From NCBI GenBank assembly GCA_947454955.1, contig CANGLW010000005.1, forward strand, positions 62,001 to 126,000: a stretch of DNA of 64,000 bases. The letters are read 5' to 3'. The translations under genes were made by a program, and so were the position numbers. Numbering within the stretch: position 1 is the first letter of the stretch; the number at the start of each line of letters is the position of its first letter. Of the stretch, positions 8,089 through 17,306 are shown in pieces. The stretch comes from Comamonadaceae bacterium (lineage in GTDB: Bacteria; Pseudomonadota; Gammaproteobacteria; Burkholderiales; Burkholderiaceae_C). Below the pieces are notes generated by a model. That model made no database searches, was not told where the DNA came from, and saw only the letters and a program-made list of their open reading frames with translations.

Positions 8089-9360
8089 ATGACCGCTCAA
8101 CTCCCCGGCCACCCGCACATCGCTTATGTCAACCACACCCTGTGCGTGGAAGGCCAACCCCTGGCCGAATTGGCGCAAGCCCACGGCACGCCTTTGTTTG
8201 TGTATTCGCAACAAAGCATGCTGGATGCCCTGGCCGCTTACCAGCGCGGTTTTGCGGGGCGCAAAGCGCAAATTTGCTACGCCATGAAAGCCAACTCCTC
8301 GCTGGGTGTGTTGCAGGTGTTTGCCAAGGCTGGTTGCGGTTTTGACATCGTCTCGGGCGGTGAACTCGAGCGCGTGCTGGCCGCTGGTGGCGATGCAGCC
8401 AAGGTCATTTTTTCAGGCGTGGGCAAAACCCGCGCCGAGATGAAGCGCGCCCTCCAAGCGGGCATTGGCTGCTTCAATGTGGAGAGCGAAGCGGAAATTG
8501 ACGTGCTCAACGAGGTGGCTTTGGGCCTGGGCGTGCGTGCGCCCATCAGCATCCGCGTCAACCCCAATGTGGACGCGCAAACCCACCCCTACATTTCTAC
8601 CGGCCTCAAGGGCAACAAGTTCGGCATTGCGCATGAGCGCACGCTGCAAACCTACCAACGCGCAGCGCAACTGCCAGGCTTGAAAGTGGTGGGGATTGAT
8701 TGCCACATCGGCTCGCAAATCACCAGCGAAGGCCCTTATCTGGACGCGATGGACCGCGTGCTCGATTTGGTGCAGGCCATCGAGGCGGCGGGCATTCCCA
8801 TTCACCACATTGATTTCGGTGGCGGCCTGGGCATCAATTACAACGGCGACACGCCCCCTGCAGCCGATGGCCTGTGGGCCAAGTTACTCGCCAAATTGGA
8901 TGCGCGCGGCTATGGCGACCGCAAGTTCATGATCGAACCCGGTCGCTCCCTGGTGGGCAACGCTGGTGTGTGCGTGACCGAGGTGCTGTACTTGAAGCCG
9001 GGCGAGCAGAAAAACTTCTGCATTGTGGATGCGGCCATGAACGACCTGCCCCGCCCTGCGATGTACGAGGCCTTTCACCAGATCGTGCCGCTCACACCGC
9101 GCGCAGGCGCTGGCACGGTGATGGATGTGGTCGGCCCGATTTGTGAAAGCGGCGACTGGCTGGGCCACGACCGTGACCTGAATGTGCACAGCGGCGACTT
9201 GCTGGCGGTGCTCTCAGCCGGCGCTTACTGCATGAGCATGTCGAGCAACTACAACACCCGTGGCCGCGCGGCTGAGGTGCTGGTGAGTGGCGGTAAAGCA
9301 CATGTGATTCGCCAGCGCGACTCCGTGGCCGACCAGCTGCGTAACGAGCAACTGGTTTGA
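8089..9360 (+). CDS. lysA: Diaminopimelate decarboxylase
   Basis: PLP enzyme making L-lysine from meso-diaminopimelate. The 423-residue protein has the PLP lysine in ICYAMKANSSLGVL (about 62-75), the phosphate-binding HIDFGGGLGINY, EPGRSLVGNAGV, and the substrate CESGDWLG motif near 346-353 followed by GAYCMSMSSNYNTR. Length and motifs are complete. It is the second gene after lptM, probably in one transcript; a small inverted repeat follows the stop. Confidence 0.96.
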   Translation: MTAQLPGHPHIAYVNHTLCVEGQPLAELAQAHGTPLFVYSQQSMLDALAAYQRGFAGRKAQICYAMKANSSLGVLQVFAKAGCGFDIVSGGELERVLAAGGDAAKVIFSGVGKTRAEMKRALQAGIGCFNVESEAEIDVLNEVALGLGVRAPISIRVNPNVDAQTHPYISTGLKGNKFGIAHERTLQTYQRAAQLPGLKVVGIDCHIGSQITSEGPYLDAMDRVLDLVQAIEAAGIPIHHIDFGGGLGINYNGDTPPAADGLWAKLLAKLDARGYGDRKFMIEPGRSLVGNAGVCVTEVLYLKPGEQKNFCIVDAAMNDLPRPAMYEAFHQIVPLTPRAGAGTVMDVVGPICESGDWLGHDRDLNVHSGDLLAVLSAGAYCMSMSSNYNTRGRAAEVLVSGGKAHVIRQRDSVADQLRNEQLV

Positions 9361-9395
9361 GCTTTATTTGAGCTTTGTGTAAGGCTTGCATGAAA

Positions 9396-9416
9396 TTGCT
9401 ATTTTAATGATAGCAA
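9396..9416. repeat. GCTAT-type dispersed inverted repeat after lysA
   Basis: TTGCTAT and ATAGCAA flank a 7-base spacer, a perfect 7-bp inverted repeat lying between the convergent lysA and msrQ ends. Similar GCTAT...ATAGC units occur at 17254, 22739, 42087 and 51554, suggesting a dispersed small element. It may also act as a weak bidirectional terminator. Confidence 0.6.
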
Positions 9417-9425
9417 CCTAGCAAT

Positions 9426-10058
9426 CTAAGACATGGCTTGCAAGCGTTTTTGACGCATCCATCGCCACAAACGCCAGCCCAACAACACCGCCAACACAGC
9501 GGCGTACACCGACACTTCGCCAAAGTTCTGTTTGCCCGCGCGCATCCAGAAAAAATGCAGCACGGCCAAGCCGGCAATGGCGTACACACACTTGTGTAAC
9601 AACTGCCAGCGTTGAGCGCCCAGCGCTTTGATGGCAGCGTTGAACGAGGTCAGCGCCAAAGGCGTGAGCAACACAAAGGCCAAGAAACCCACCAAGATGA
9701 ACGGCCGCTTGGGGATGTCGTCGATGATGTCGGCCAGCTCAAAGCCCATGTCCAGCCAGCTGTAGGCCAGCACATGGCACACCGCGTAGGTGTAGGTCAC
9801 CAAGCCCATCATGCGGCGAAAGCGCGCCAGCTGCGGGGTGCCACTGAGCACGCGCAGTGGCGTGATCGCCAGGGTCACGCACAGGTAACGCAGGGCCAGC
9901 TCGCCGGTGTCGCGTACCAAAGCTTCTGCGGGGTTGGGGCCGAGCAAACGCTCATCGAACAAGGCAGCGTAAATCAGGAATGCCAGTGGTGACAAGACAA
10001 AGGCGGCCACCAAGGGCTTGGCCCAGGGCTTGAGCAAGTAGCCGCGCCAGGCGAGCAT
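9426..10058 (-). CDS. msrQ: Heme-binding membrane subunit MsrQ of periplasmic methionine sulfoxide reductase
   Basis: Inner-membrane cytochrome b-type protein passing electrons to MsrP for repair of oxidised methionines in periplasmic proteins. From 10058 the protein is 210 residues with about six membrane helices; candidate heme histidines lie in YAVCHVLAYSW, LLHKCVYAIAGLAVLHFFW. The frame extends back to 10193, but the ATG at 10058 overlaps the msrP stop (TGATG) and opens just before the first helix, so it is preferred. Confidence 0.93.
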   Translation of the reverse strand: MLAWRGYLLKPWAKPLVAAFVLSPLAFLIYAALFDERLLGPNPAEALVRDTGELALRYLCVTLAITPLRVLSGTPQLARFRRMMGLVTYTYAVCHVLAYSWLDMGFELADIIDDIPKRPFILVGFLAFVLLTPLALTSFNAAIKALGAQRWQLLHKCVYAIAGLAVLHFFWMRAGKQNFGEVSVYAAVLAVLLGWRLWRWMRQKRLQAMS

Positions 10059-11074
10059 CAGAAGAATTTTTTCAAGTCCATGCCCGCATACAGCTGGCCC
10101 ACCTGCGGCTCGTAGCCGTTGAGCATCAAGGTTTTGCGCTTCTTGGCAAACAGGCTGTCCTCGCCAATACGCCGCTCGGTGGCTTGGCTCCAACGCGGGT
10201 GGCTGACATCAGGGTTCACGTTCGAATAGAAGCCGTATTCCTGCGGGATCGCGCGGCTCCAGGCGGTGAGCGGCTGGGTCTCGGTGAAGCGAATTTTCAC
10301 GATGCTCTTGCCACTCTTGAAACCATATTTCCAGGGCACCACCAGGCGCACCGGCGCGCCGTTTTGGTTGGGCAACACCTCGCCGTACATGCCAAAGCTC
10401 AAGAGCGTGAGCGGGTGCATGGCCTCGTCCAGGCGCAGGCCCTCCACATAAGGCCAGTTGAGGATGGACGAGCCCACGAAGGGCATGGTTTTCGGGTCGT
10501 CCAGCGTCACGAACTCCACATACTTCGCACTGCCCAAAGGCTCCACTTTTTTGATGAGCTCATTCAAGGAGTAGCCGACCCACGGGATCACCATCGACCA
10601 ACCCTCCACGCAACGCAGGCGGTAAATGCGCTCTTCTTGTGGGCTGAGTTTGATCAGGTCCTCGATGCCGATTTGCATCGGCTTTTTCACCAGGCCTTCG
10701 ACCGACACCGTCCAGGGTTTGGTTTTGAGGGTGTGGGCATTGCGCGCGGGGTCGGCCTTGTCGGTGCCGAACTCGTAATAGTTGTTGTAGGTGCTCGCGT
10801 CTTTGTAGTCGGTGAGCTTGTCCATGGCCATGGCACCGGCTGCGCTGCTCTTCGCACCAGGCAAGGCGGTGCCTTTGCCGGGGCGGCCCAATGCAACAGA
10901 AGACGCTGTGGTTTGTGCCAAGGCCTCACGCGAGGCCCAAGACGCCATGGCCGCACCAGCCACGCCACCGGCCATCCAACGCATGAGTTCGCGGCGTTCT
11001 TGGTAGACGCGTTGCGGGGTGATCTCGCTGCTCACCGGGTGGATGAAGCCGTCGCGCTGGTTTTTGATCAACAT
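10058..11074 (-). CDS. msrP: Periplasmic methionine sulfoxide reductase catalytic subunit MsrP
   Basis: Molybdopterin enzyme exported folded by the Tat system; reduces methionine sulfoxide in periplasmic proteins. The 338-residue protein begins with a long N-region and a twin-arginine motif [11 protein letters not shown] at about 27-37, then a hydrophobic stretch and AxA-like cleavage near EALAQ. The molybdenum-ligand cysteine is in [14 protein letters not shown]. Length and the coupled msrQ gene match the MsrPQ (YedYZ) pair. Confidence 0.95.
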   Translation of the reverse strand: MLIKNQRDGFIHPVSSEITPQRVYQERRELMRWMAGGVAGAAMASWASREALAQTTASSVALGRPGKGTALPGAKSSAAGAMAMDKLTDYKDASTYNNYYEFGTDKADPARNAHTLKTKPWTVSVEGLVKKPMQIGIEDLIKLSPQEERIYRLRCVEGWSMVIPWVGYSLNELIKKVEPLGSAKYVEFVTLDDPKTMPFVGSSILNWPYVEGLRLDEAMHPLTLLSFGMYGEVLPNQNGAPVRLVVPWKYGFKSGKSIVKIRFTETQPLTAWSRAIPQEYGFYSNVNPDVSHPRWSQATERRIGEDSLFAKKRKTLMLNGYEPQVGQLYAGMDLKKFF

Positions 11075-11117
11075 AGGTGCTCGTGGTTAGGGTGCGCTGC
11101 CGACACGATGACGGTGG

Positions 11118-11142
11118 CACATGCGTCTTTGTAACGCATGTG
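11118..11142. other. Perfect 9-bp inverted repeat upstream of msrP
   Basis: CACATGCGT and ACGCATGTG flank a 7-base spacer, 44 bases before the msrP start. There is no T-run, so a terminator is unlikely; the position suits an operator for msrPQ or a 5' leader hairpin. Function is inferred only from symmetry and position. Confidence 0.45.
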
Positions 11143-11170
11143 GCGCGCGATTAACCCAGCAAAAGAAGTA

Positions 11171-11190
11171 GCCCCTGAGTGCAGTGGGGC
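11171..11190 (-). terminator. Possible terminator of resB-ccsB
   Basis: On the minus strand GCCCC and GGGGC form a stem followed by TACTTCTTTT, 25 bases past the ccsB stop. The stem is short and the T-run imperfect. Confidence 0.45.
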
Positions 11191-11214
11191 AAACATGAGG
11201 CTAGGTGATAAAAA

Positions 11215-12534
11215 TCACAAGGTGCCGTAGCTGTGCAGGCCGCTTAAGAACATGTTCACGCCAATGAAGGCGAAGGTGGTCACACCCAGGCCTGCCAAGG
11301 CCCACCACGAGGCCACCGTGCCGCGCAGGCCCTTCATGAGGCGCATGTGCAGCCAGGCCGCGTAGTTCAGCCAGACAATCAGCGCCCAGGTTTCTTTGGG
11401 GTCCCAGCTCCAGTAGCCGCCCCAGGCTTCAGCCGCCCACAAGGCGCCCAAGACGGTGGCGATGGTGAAGAACGCAAAGCCCACCGCGATGGATTTGTAC
11501 ATCACATCGTCCAGCACGTCCAGGCTGGGCAAGTTGGCGGCAATGCGCTCGCGGCCCCACAAGATGCCCGCCACGATCAGGCCGGCCACCAAAAAATAAA
11601 TGAACCAGTAACTGCCGCCCGCCTCCGGGGTGCTGCGGCGAAAAGCCATGGGCACAAAAACCACCAAAATGCCCAGCAACCACAGCGGCGTGAGCTTGTA
11701 CCAACGCTTCTCGCCCACCTGGCTTTTGATGAGGTAAGCAAAGGCCACCATGGCCGAGAGCGCGAACGTGCCGTAACCAATGAAGTTGGCCGGCACATGC
11801 AGCTTCATCCACCAGCTTTGCAGCGCGGGCACCAGAGGTTGGATTTCATGGGCTTCGCGCACCACGGTGTACCAGAGCAAAAAGCCCACTGCTGCGCTGA
11901 CCACCAACATCACAAACGCGCCCATGGCACGGGTGTTGTAGGTGGCTTCAAAGTACAGGTAGAACACCGCGGTGAGCCAGCAAAACAGCACGAACACCTC
12001 GTACAAATTGCTCACCGGGATGTGGCCCACATCGGCGCCAATCAGGTAGCTCTCGTACCAGCGCACCATGGTGCCGATCAAGGCCATGCCCACCGCCACC
12101 CAAGTCAGGCGCGAGCCAATCAGGCTCATGGCCGGGCCTTGGTTGCCGCGCGCAAGCAAGCCGATCCAGTAAAACACGGTGCTCATGAAAAACACCATGC
12201 TCATCCACAAAATGGCCGATTGGCTCGAGAGGAAATATTTCAGCAAAAACACCTGCTCGGCGCGGGCCAGATCGCCTTGGTACAGGTTGATTCCCAACAG
12301 TGAGAAGGCAGCCACCACCGCCACCAACACCCGCAGCGGGCGCCAGAACCAACCCAAGGCCACGGCCGCGGGCAAGGTGCCCAGCAAAATGGCTTGCTCG
12401 TAGCCGTCCATGTTGGCGCTGTAGCGCGAGAAGGCGAACAAGCCGCCGGCCAAGACCAGCGCGGCAAACAGCCAGTCCAGCGCGTTGCGCTTGGCGAAGT
12501 AACTCTCGTTGAGCGTGAGGGTGGTGGTGTTCAT
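11215..12534 (-). CDS. ccsB: System II cytochrome c biogenesis heme-handling protein CcsB (CcsA/CcmC family)
   Basis: Polytopic inner-membrane protein that, with ResB/Ccs1, moves heme to the periplasm and attaches it to apocytochromes c. The 439-residue protein has about ten membrane helices and the tryptophan-rich heme motif WGGYWSWDPKETWALIVW near the C-terminus, flanked by external histidines (KLHVPANFIGYG; HMRLMKGLRG). Its start overlaps the resB stop by ATGA. Together with cytochrome c4 upstream this is the standard betaproteobacterial resB-ccsB cluster. Confidence 0.93.
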   Translation of the reverse strand: MNTTTLTLNESYFAKRNALDWLFAALVLAGGLFAFSRYSANMDGYEQAILLGTLPAAVALGWFWRPLRVLVAVVAAFSLLGINLYQGDLARAEQVFLLKYFLSSQSAILWMSMVFFMSTVFYWIGLLARGNQGPAMSLIGSRLTWVAVGMALIGTMVRWYESYLIGADVGHIPVSNLYEVFVLFCWLTAVFYLYFEATYNTRAMGAFVMLVVSAAVGFLLWYTVVREAHEIQPLVPALQSWWMKLHVPANFIGYGTFALSAMVAFAYLIKSQVGEKRWYKLTPLWLLGILVVFVPMAFRRSTPEAGGSYWFIYFLVAGLIVAGILWGRERIAANLPSLDVLDDVMYKSIAVGFAFFTIATVLGALWAAEAWGGYWSWDPKETWALIVWLNYAAWLHMRLMKGLRGTVASWWALAGLGVTTFAFIGVNMFLSGLHSYGTL

Positions 12535-14627
12535 GCAAAAGATCCTAGCAATTTGTGTTTGAGCTGCTCAAACTCGCGCTCGCTGTCCATGGTCTTGCGG
12601 TTGGTCGACAAGGCCATGGTGGCCTCGGTCGCCTCCCCCGCTGGTGAAAGCCAGACCCACAAGCGTCGCTCGCGCACATACAGCATGGCAAAAATGCCGA
12701 GTATCAAAAACGCACAGCCCAGGTACACCAGGTTTTTGCCCGGCGCGCGCGCCACCTGGAACACGCTGGCTTGCACCTGCTTGAAGTCCACCAACTCAAA
12801 GGCCACGGGGGCGGGGTAGGCTTCCACATCGCTCAAGGCAATGACCGACTGGGCCATGAAACTTTGGGTGGCGGCGTCGGTGGGTAAGGGGCTGAGCTTG
12901 TCGTCTGCGCGTGCGGCTTGCAGCAACTCAAACAACACGCCATTCACAATGCGCAGCAGCACCTCGCTGGCGCGTTCGCGCTCAGCCACGGGCACGTTCG
13001 CTTCCATGAAATCTGCCACCGCCTGCAAGCCACCCGCGGCCAAACGCTGCCCATCGCTGCCCACACCAGCAAACAACGCTATCGATCTTGTAGCGGAAAT
13101 TTTGAGTTGCGCGGCCATATCAGCGCGGTCCGGCGGCACGGCTTTTTTCACATATCGGTCGACCGCGCGAGCACGAGCCGCGGCATCACCCAAGGCGGTT
13201 TTGAGGCGGAAAAAATCGCCCTTGCTCAGCTCGGCATCGGCCGGGATACGCAGGTAGCGGAAAGGCTCGGCCGGGGTTTCGCGCATGCCCAGCAAGAACA
13301 CCGGTGCGCCCTCGCCCAGGTCGATGGGCTGCATGTAGTTTTGGAATTCGCGCGCTTGACCGGCCGCATCGCGCAGCTTGTAGCCAATGCTGGGCCCCAC
13401 ATTGCGCTGGTCTTTGTTGCCACCAGGTTTGTTGGGCGCGCCCAGGCGCTGGTCGATCGAGCTGCGCAGGTCTACCTTGCGCGGATCCACACCCGAGCCG
13501 CCCGAGAAATTCTCGACATTCATCACCCGCAAGCTGGTGTATTCCAGGGTGAGTTTTTCTTTGCCGTTGGACAGCTCGGTGGTGCCGCCAATCACGCCGT
13601 CCACCTCGAACGCGCGGGCCTGGCTGGCCATGGGCAAGGCGCGCAACTTCACGCTGGAGCCGCCGTCGTCAAAGCTGGACTGGTAAATCTCGATGCCCTT
13701 GTAGCTGGCCGGGTGGTTCACCTCGACGCGGGCAGGAATTTTCTCGCCGGTCTCGCGGTCGTGGATCACGATCTCGCTGGCAAAGAGCTTGGGCATGCCG
13801 GTGCTGTAGTGCTCCACCACGAATTTTTTCAGCTCGATGCCAAAGGGCAAGTCTTGCAGCAGCACGCCGCCGGGCTGGTTCAAGATGGCGGTGTTGGCCA
13901 TCATGCCCTCGCCCACCATCAGGTTGCCACGAAAGGTCGGGTTGCCCGCGCTCAGGCGGTGCTGCGCAGGCACTTCGCCAATCAGGCCCGCGCCGCTGTA
14001 AAGCGTTTTGCCGCCCAGCCACATTTGCGCGCGAACCATCAAATCGCCATCGAGCAAACCGCCCACACACACCAACACAATCGCGCTGTGCGCGGCGATG
14101 TAGCCCAGCTTGTTGGCCGCACCGGCCTTGGCCGCCACCATCCAGCCCTGACCCGCAGATGTGTCGCGCGACTGCAGCTTGACCTTCCAGCCCCCGCCGG
14201 CCAGCATGCCGCCGATGCGTTGCGCTTCAGCCTCAGGGCCCAGCGGCAGGTTGGCTTGTGCCTTGAGGCCAAAGGCCTGCAGGCTTTGTTCGCGGATGTT
14301 TTCTTTGTAGACCTTGAGGTCTTGGATGATTTTGGGCGTGTTGCGCGCGATGCACAGCGAGGTGCTGGTGACCAAGAACGCCAGGATCAGCAAGAACCAC
14401 CAGGCGCTGTAGACCTTGTACAGACTCAGGGCCTCAAACACCTCGGCCCAAAAAGGCCCGAACTGGTTGATGTAATTGTTGATGGGCTCGCCCTGCTTGA
14501 GCACGGTGCCAATGACCGAGGCGATGCAAATCACGGTGAGCAGTGAAATCGCAAAGCGCATGGACGACAGCAACTCCACCGCAGAGCGCAGCGGTTGAGA
14601 GGGTGAGGAGCGCAAGGTGGCCGTCAT
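12531..14627 (-). CDS. resB: ResB/Ccs1 cytochrome c biogenesis protein
   Basis: Membrane partner of CcsB in system II cytochrome c maturation, thought to hold the apocytochrome and heme together. The 698-residue protein has three N-terminal helices (RFAISLLTVICIASVIGTVL; YSAWWFLLILAFLVTSTSLC; YIAAHSAIVLVCVGGLLDG), a large periplasmic domain and a final helix (LVYLGCAFLILGIFAMLYV) ending in a cytoplasmic tail. NHPASYKGIEIYQSSF is a conserved ResB block. Bases 13078-13094 carry an imperfect GCTAT...GTAGC unit within the coding sequence. Confidence 0.93.
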   Translation of the reverse strand: MTATLRSSPSQPLRSAVELLSSMRFAISLLTVICIASVIGTVLKQGEPINNYINQFGPFWAEVFEALSLYKVYSAWWFLLILAFLVTSTSLCIARNTPKIIQDLKVYKENIREQSLQAFGLKAQANLPLGPEAEAQRIGGMLAGGGWKVKLQSRDTSAGQGWMVAAKAGAANKLGYIAAHSAIVLVCVGGLLDGDLMVRAQMWLGGKTLYSGAGLIGEVPAQHRLSAGNPTFRGNLMVGEGMMANTAILNQPGGVLLQDLPFGIELKKFVVEHYSTGMPKLFASEIVIHDRETGEKIPARVEVNHPASYKGIEIYQSSFDDGGSSVKLRALPMASQARAFEVDGVIGGTTELSNGKEKLTLEYTSLRVMNVENFSGGSGVDPRKVDLRSSIDQRLGAPNKPGGNKDQRNVGPSIGYKLRDAAGQAREFQNYMQPIDLGEGAPVFLLGMRETPAEPFRYLRIPADAELSKGDFFRLKTALGDAAARARAVDRYVKKAVPPDRADMAAQLKISATRSIALFAGVGSDGQRLAAGGLQAVADFMEANVPVAERERASEVLLRIVNGVLFELLQAARADDKLSPLPTDAATQSFMAQSVIALSDVEAYPAPVAFELVDFKQVQASVFQVARAPGKNLVYLGCAFLILGIFAMLYVRERRLWVWLSPAGEATEATMALSTNRKTMDSEREFEQLKHKLLGSFA

Positions 14628-14651
14628 TCAGAGGATTGTGCCCATGGGCAT

Positions 14652-14685
14652 GAAAAAAGGCAGGTCTTCATGGAAAGACCTGCCT
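14652..14685 (-). terminator. Rho-independent terminator of the cytochrome c4 gene
   Basis: On the minus strand an 11-bp perfect stem (AGGCAGGTCTT with AAGACCTGCCT) with a 6-base loop is followed by TTTTTT. It lies about 90 bases after the cytochrome stop and 25 bases before the resB start, so it separates the cytochrome from resB-ccsB. Confidence 0.88.
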
Positions 14686-14774
14686 GTGTGTGTGTCAACG
14701 CGGCGGTGATGTGTGAACGAGCGTTTGATCCAACGCAAACAAGCTCAACAAGCAGCCAGCCCGCAGGCCGGCGA

Positions 14775-15404
14775 TCAACGCAGGCCGGCGATGTAATCAG
14801 AGACCGCCTTGATTTCGCGGTCGTTCAACTTGGCAGCCACACCGGTCATTTGCGCGCTGTTTTTGCGTACGCCGTCACGGAAGGAGGTCAGTTGGGTGAT
14901 GGTGTAGTCAGCGTGCTGACCGCTCAGACGGGGGTACTGCGAGGGAATGCCAGCACCGTTGGGGCTGTGGCAACCGGCGCAAGCGGCCACTTGGCGGTCG
15001 GCAATGCCACCGCGGTAAATGCGCTCACCCAAGGCCACCAGCTCTTTGTCTTTGGCAAAGCCGGGCTTGGCTTTCTGGGCGGAGGCCCAGTGGGCGATGT
15101 TGCGCATGTCGTCGTCGCTCAAGGTGGCGGCAAAACCGGACATGATGGCGTTGGCACGCTTGCCCGACTTGAACTCTTGCAACTGCTTGTTCAGGTACTC
15201 GGGGTGCTGGCCGGCCAGCTTGGGGTAAGCGGGCGAGCCGGAATTGCCGTCCGCGCCGTGGCAAGACGCGCACATGGCGGTGTATTTGGCCTCGCCAGCG
15301 GCCAGATCAAGCTTGGCAGCTTTGGCGGGGGCTGCGTCGCTGGCAAAAGAAACAACAGGGGCGGCCAGGGCGGCGGCCATCAACAGGTGCGCAAACAGCT
15401 TCAT
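14775..15404 (-). CDS. Diheme cytochrome c4
   Basis: Periplasmic electron carrier with two heme c groups, typically feeding terminal oxidases. From 15404 (MKLFAHLLMAAALAAPVVSF, a signal peptide) the protein is 209 residues. It has two homologous halves, each with a heme site (CASCH and CAGCH) followed by a PKLAGQHPEYL- or PRLSGQHADY-type block and a later axial methionine. The ORF opens upstream at 15437, but the signal peptide decides the start. It precedes resB-ccsB, whose products would attach its hemes, and has its own terminator. Confidence 0.93.
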   Translation of the reverse strand: MKLFAHLLMAAALAAPVVSFASDAAPAKAAKLDLAAGEAKYTAMCASCHGADGNSGSPAYPKLAGQHPEYLNKQLQEFKSGKRANAIMSGFAATLSDDDMRNIAHWASAQKAKPGFAKDKELVALGERIYRGGIADRQVAACAGCHSPNGAGIPSQYPRLSGQHADYTITQLTSFRDGVRKNSAQMTGVAAKLNDREIKAVSDYIAGLR

Positions 15405-15487
15405 GGTGTGATCAGGTTGGGATGTGCAAAACTCCATAGATTCTACAATGCTGAACCTGCCCCTTCGGCAAATATGTGCCCACCCCC

Positions 15488-16261
15488 ATGAACCACCCCC
15501 CTCGCCGACCTGCCGCCCCCCTCAAAACCGCGGCCAAAACTTCGGCACACCCCGCGCTGGGTTGGTTGCACACCGCCAAATTCCTCACCACCGCACCGCA
15601 ACTGCACTTTCTGCCTGCCCTCGATGTGCCGGAAATCGCATTCGTGGGGCGATCCAACGCCGGCAAGTCCACCTGCATCAACACCCTGACGCAGCAAAAA
15701 CAACTGGCCTTTGCGTCTAAAAAGCCGGGCCGCACCCAGCACATCAACCTGTTTTCCCTGGGTAAACAAGGCGTGATGGACGCGGTGCTCACCGACCTAC
15801 CCGGCTACGGCTACGCGGCGGTGCCCAAGCAAGACAAGATCCGCTGGCAGCAGGTGATGGCCAACTATTTGGTGACCCGCGAGAACCTCAAGGGCATTGT
15901 GCTGATGTGCGACCCGCGCCACGGCTTGACCGAGCTCGACGAGGTGCTGCTCGAGGTCATCCGCCCCCGGGTGGAAGAGGGTCTGAAGTTTTTGGTGGTG
16001 CTGACCAAGGCCGACAAACTCACCCGCAGCGAATCGGCCAAGGCTCTGTCCATCATGAAGCTCAACGCCGGCGGCGGCGAGGTGCGCTTGTTCTCGGCCA
16101 CCAAACGCATCGGCATTGAAGAGGTGGCCAAGCTCTTGTGGGACTGGGCACACCCTGCTGAGTCATTGACAGAAGCCACTGGCGCCAGCGCCCTGCCAGC
16201 CACCGCGCCCAAGGCGACAGAAGCTCCTGGCGACGAACCGCCGGCGCTGGACGAAGACTGA
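15488..16261 (+). CDS. engB: Ribosome-biogenesis GTPase EngB (YsxC/YihA)
   Basis: Essential GTPase for 50S assembly. The protein (257 residues from ATG 15488; GTG 15476 would add four) has G1 GRSNAGKST, a G2 threonine in KPGRTQHINLF, G3 DLPGYGYA, G4 LTKADKL and G5 SATKRIG. The C-terminal tail after about residue 230 is alanine/proline/acidic and is probably disordered. It diverges from the cytochrome c4 gene, the normal arrangement in Burkholderiales; a TACAAT at 15454-15459 may be its -10. Confidence 0.95.
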   Translation: MNHPPRRPAAPLKTAAKTSAHPALGWLHTAKFLTTAPQLHFLPALDVPEIAFVGRSNAGKSTCINTLTQQKQLAFASKKPGRTQHINLFSLGKQGVMDAVLTDLPGYGYAAVPKQDKIRWQQVMANYLVTRENLKGIVLMCDPRHGLTELDEVLLEVIRPRVEEGLKFLVVLTKADKLTRSESAKALSIMKLNAGGGEVRLFSATKRIGIEEVAKLLWDWAHPAESLTEATGASALPATAPKATEAPGDEPPALDED

Positions 16262-16319
16262 TCAAGACTGACTTGAATCAAGCCTGTAAAGTGGTGGGCA
16301 GATCCACAAAGGCCTGTCC

Positions 16320-17270
16320 ATGACCACCAGCTTGACCACCCCCGGCTCGCCCCCCGCCGGTATTGACACCTACACCCTGGACCTGCCCCATGGCATCAGC
16401 CTGTCGTGCCGTGCTGCCGGCGAGCGGGGCCGACCGGTGCTGGTGTTTTTGCACGGCTTTCCAGAAGCGGCCTTTGCATGGGACGCGCTGCTGCTCCATT
16501 TTTCGAAGCAAGAACATGGCGGCTACCGGTGCATCGCGCCTAATTTGCGTGGGTTCGAGCATTCCAGCGCCCCTGCTGACCCGGCCTTGTACCGTGCCAA
16601 ACATTTGGTGACCGACATCGCCGCGCTTATTGCCATCGAGTCGCCCGGCGTGCCACTTGAGGCGCTGGTCGCGCACGACTGGGGCGGTGCGGTGGCCTGG
16701 AACCTGGCGAACCAAAAACCCGAGCTGATCGAGCGGCTGGTCATCATCAACTCGCCGCACCCCGGCACGTTTTTGCGCGAGCTGCAAAAGCCCAAGCAGC
16801 AAGACCACAGCGCCTACATGAACTTCCTCATCCGCCCGGATGCGGAACAACTGTTAGCCCAGGATGACTTTCGCCGCCTGTGGGAATTTTTCACCAACAT
16901 GGGTGCAGGCGCTGAGCGTTTTGGCTGGTTGACCGATGCGGTCAAAGCCCAGTACCGCGCGGTGTGGGGCCTGGGACTCACGGGTGGTTGCAACTACTAC
17001 CGCGCCTCACCCCTGCGCCCGCCGCGCCCCGAAGACCCGGCCGCAGCGGCCATCACCCTGCCGCGCGAGATGTTGACGGTGAACCTGCCCACGCTGGTGG
17101 TGTGGGGCATGCAAGACACCGCCTTGCCACCCGAGTTGATTGAGGGCCTGGACGACTACTTGCCACAACTCAAACTGGTGAAGGTGGACGATGCCACGCA
17201 CTGGATCGTGCATGAACAACCTGAGCTGGTCGCCAAAGAAATTGGCGCTTTCTTGCTATCTAAAAAATAG
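16320..17270 (+). CDS. Alpha/beta hydrolase, epoxide hydrolase-like
   Basis: Cytoplasmic alpha/beta-fold enzyme of the epoxide hydrolase/haloalkane dehalogenase group. The 316 residues show the oxyanion-hole HGFPE at 45-49, an aspartate nucleophile elbow AHDWGGAVAW (D120), a cap domain and the catalytic histidine in DDATHWIVHEQP near the end. An aspartate nucleophile instead of serine points to epoxide or halide chemistry, but the substrate cannot be told. The last codons and the TAG stop (LLSKK-stop) lie inside a GCTAT...ATAGC repeat, so the C-terminus has been set by that element. Confidence 0.82.
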   Translation: MTTSLTTPGSPPAGIDTYTLDLPHGISLSCRAAGERGRPVLVFLHGFPEAAFAWDALLLHFSKQEHGGYRCIAPNLRGFEHSSAPADPALYRAKHLVTDIAALIAIESPGVPLEALVAHDWGGAVAWNLANQKPELIERLVIINSPHPGTFLRELQKPKQQDHSAYMNFLIRPDAEQLLAQDDFRRLWEFFTNMGAGAERFGWLTDAVKAQYRAVWGLGLTGGCNYYRASPLRPPRPEDPAAAAITLPREMLTVNLPTLVVWGMQDTALPPELIEGLDDYLPQLKLVKVDDATHWIVHEQPELVAKEIGAFLLSKK

Positions 17271-17272
17271 CA
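17254..17272. repeat. GCTAT-type inverted repeat at the hydrolase stop codon
   Basis: TGCTAT and ATAGCA flank 7 bases; the stop codon TAG at 17268-17270 is part of the right arm. The unit sits in the convergent junction with the acyltransferase gene and belongs to the same dispersed family as the units at 9396 and 51554. Confidence 0.6.
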
Positions 17273-17306
17273 GCGAGTTTCAAACAAGCCAGGTCAAACC
17301 AGCTAT

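Noticed and set aside
12918-14546. Plus-strand frame opposite resB (542 codons)
   Set aside because: Antisense to a full-length ResB; no start signal or recognisable domain.
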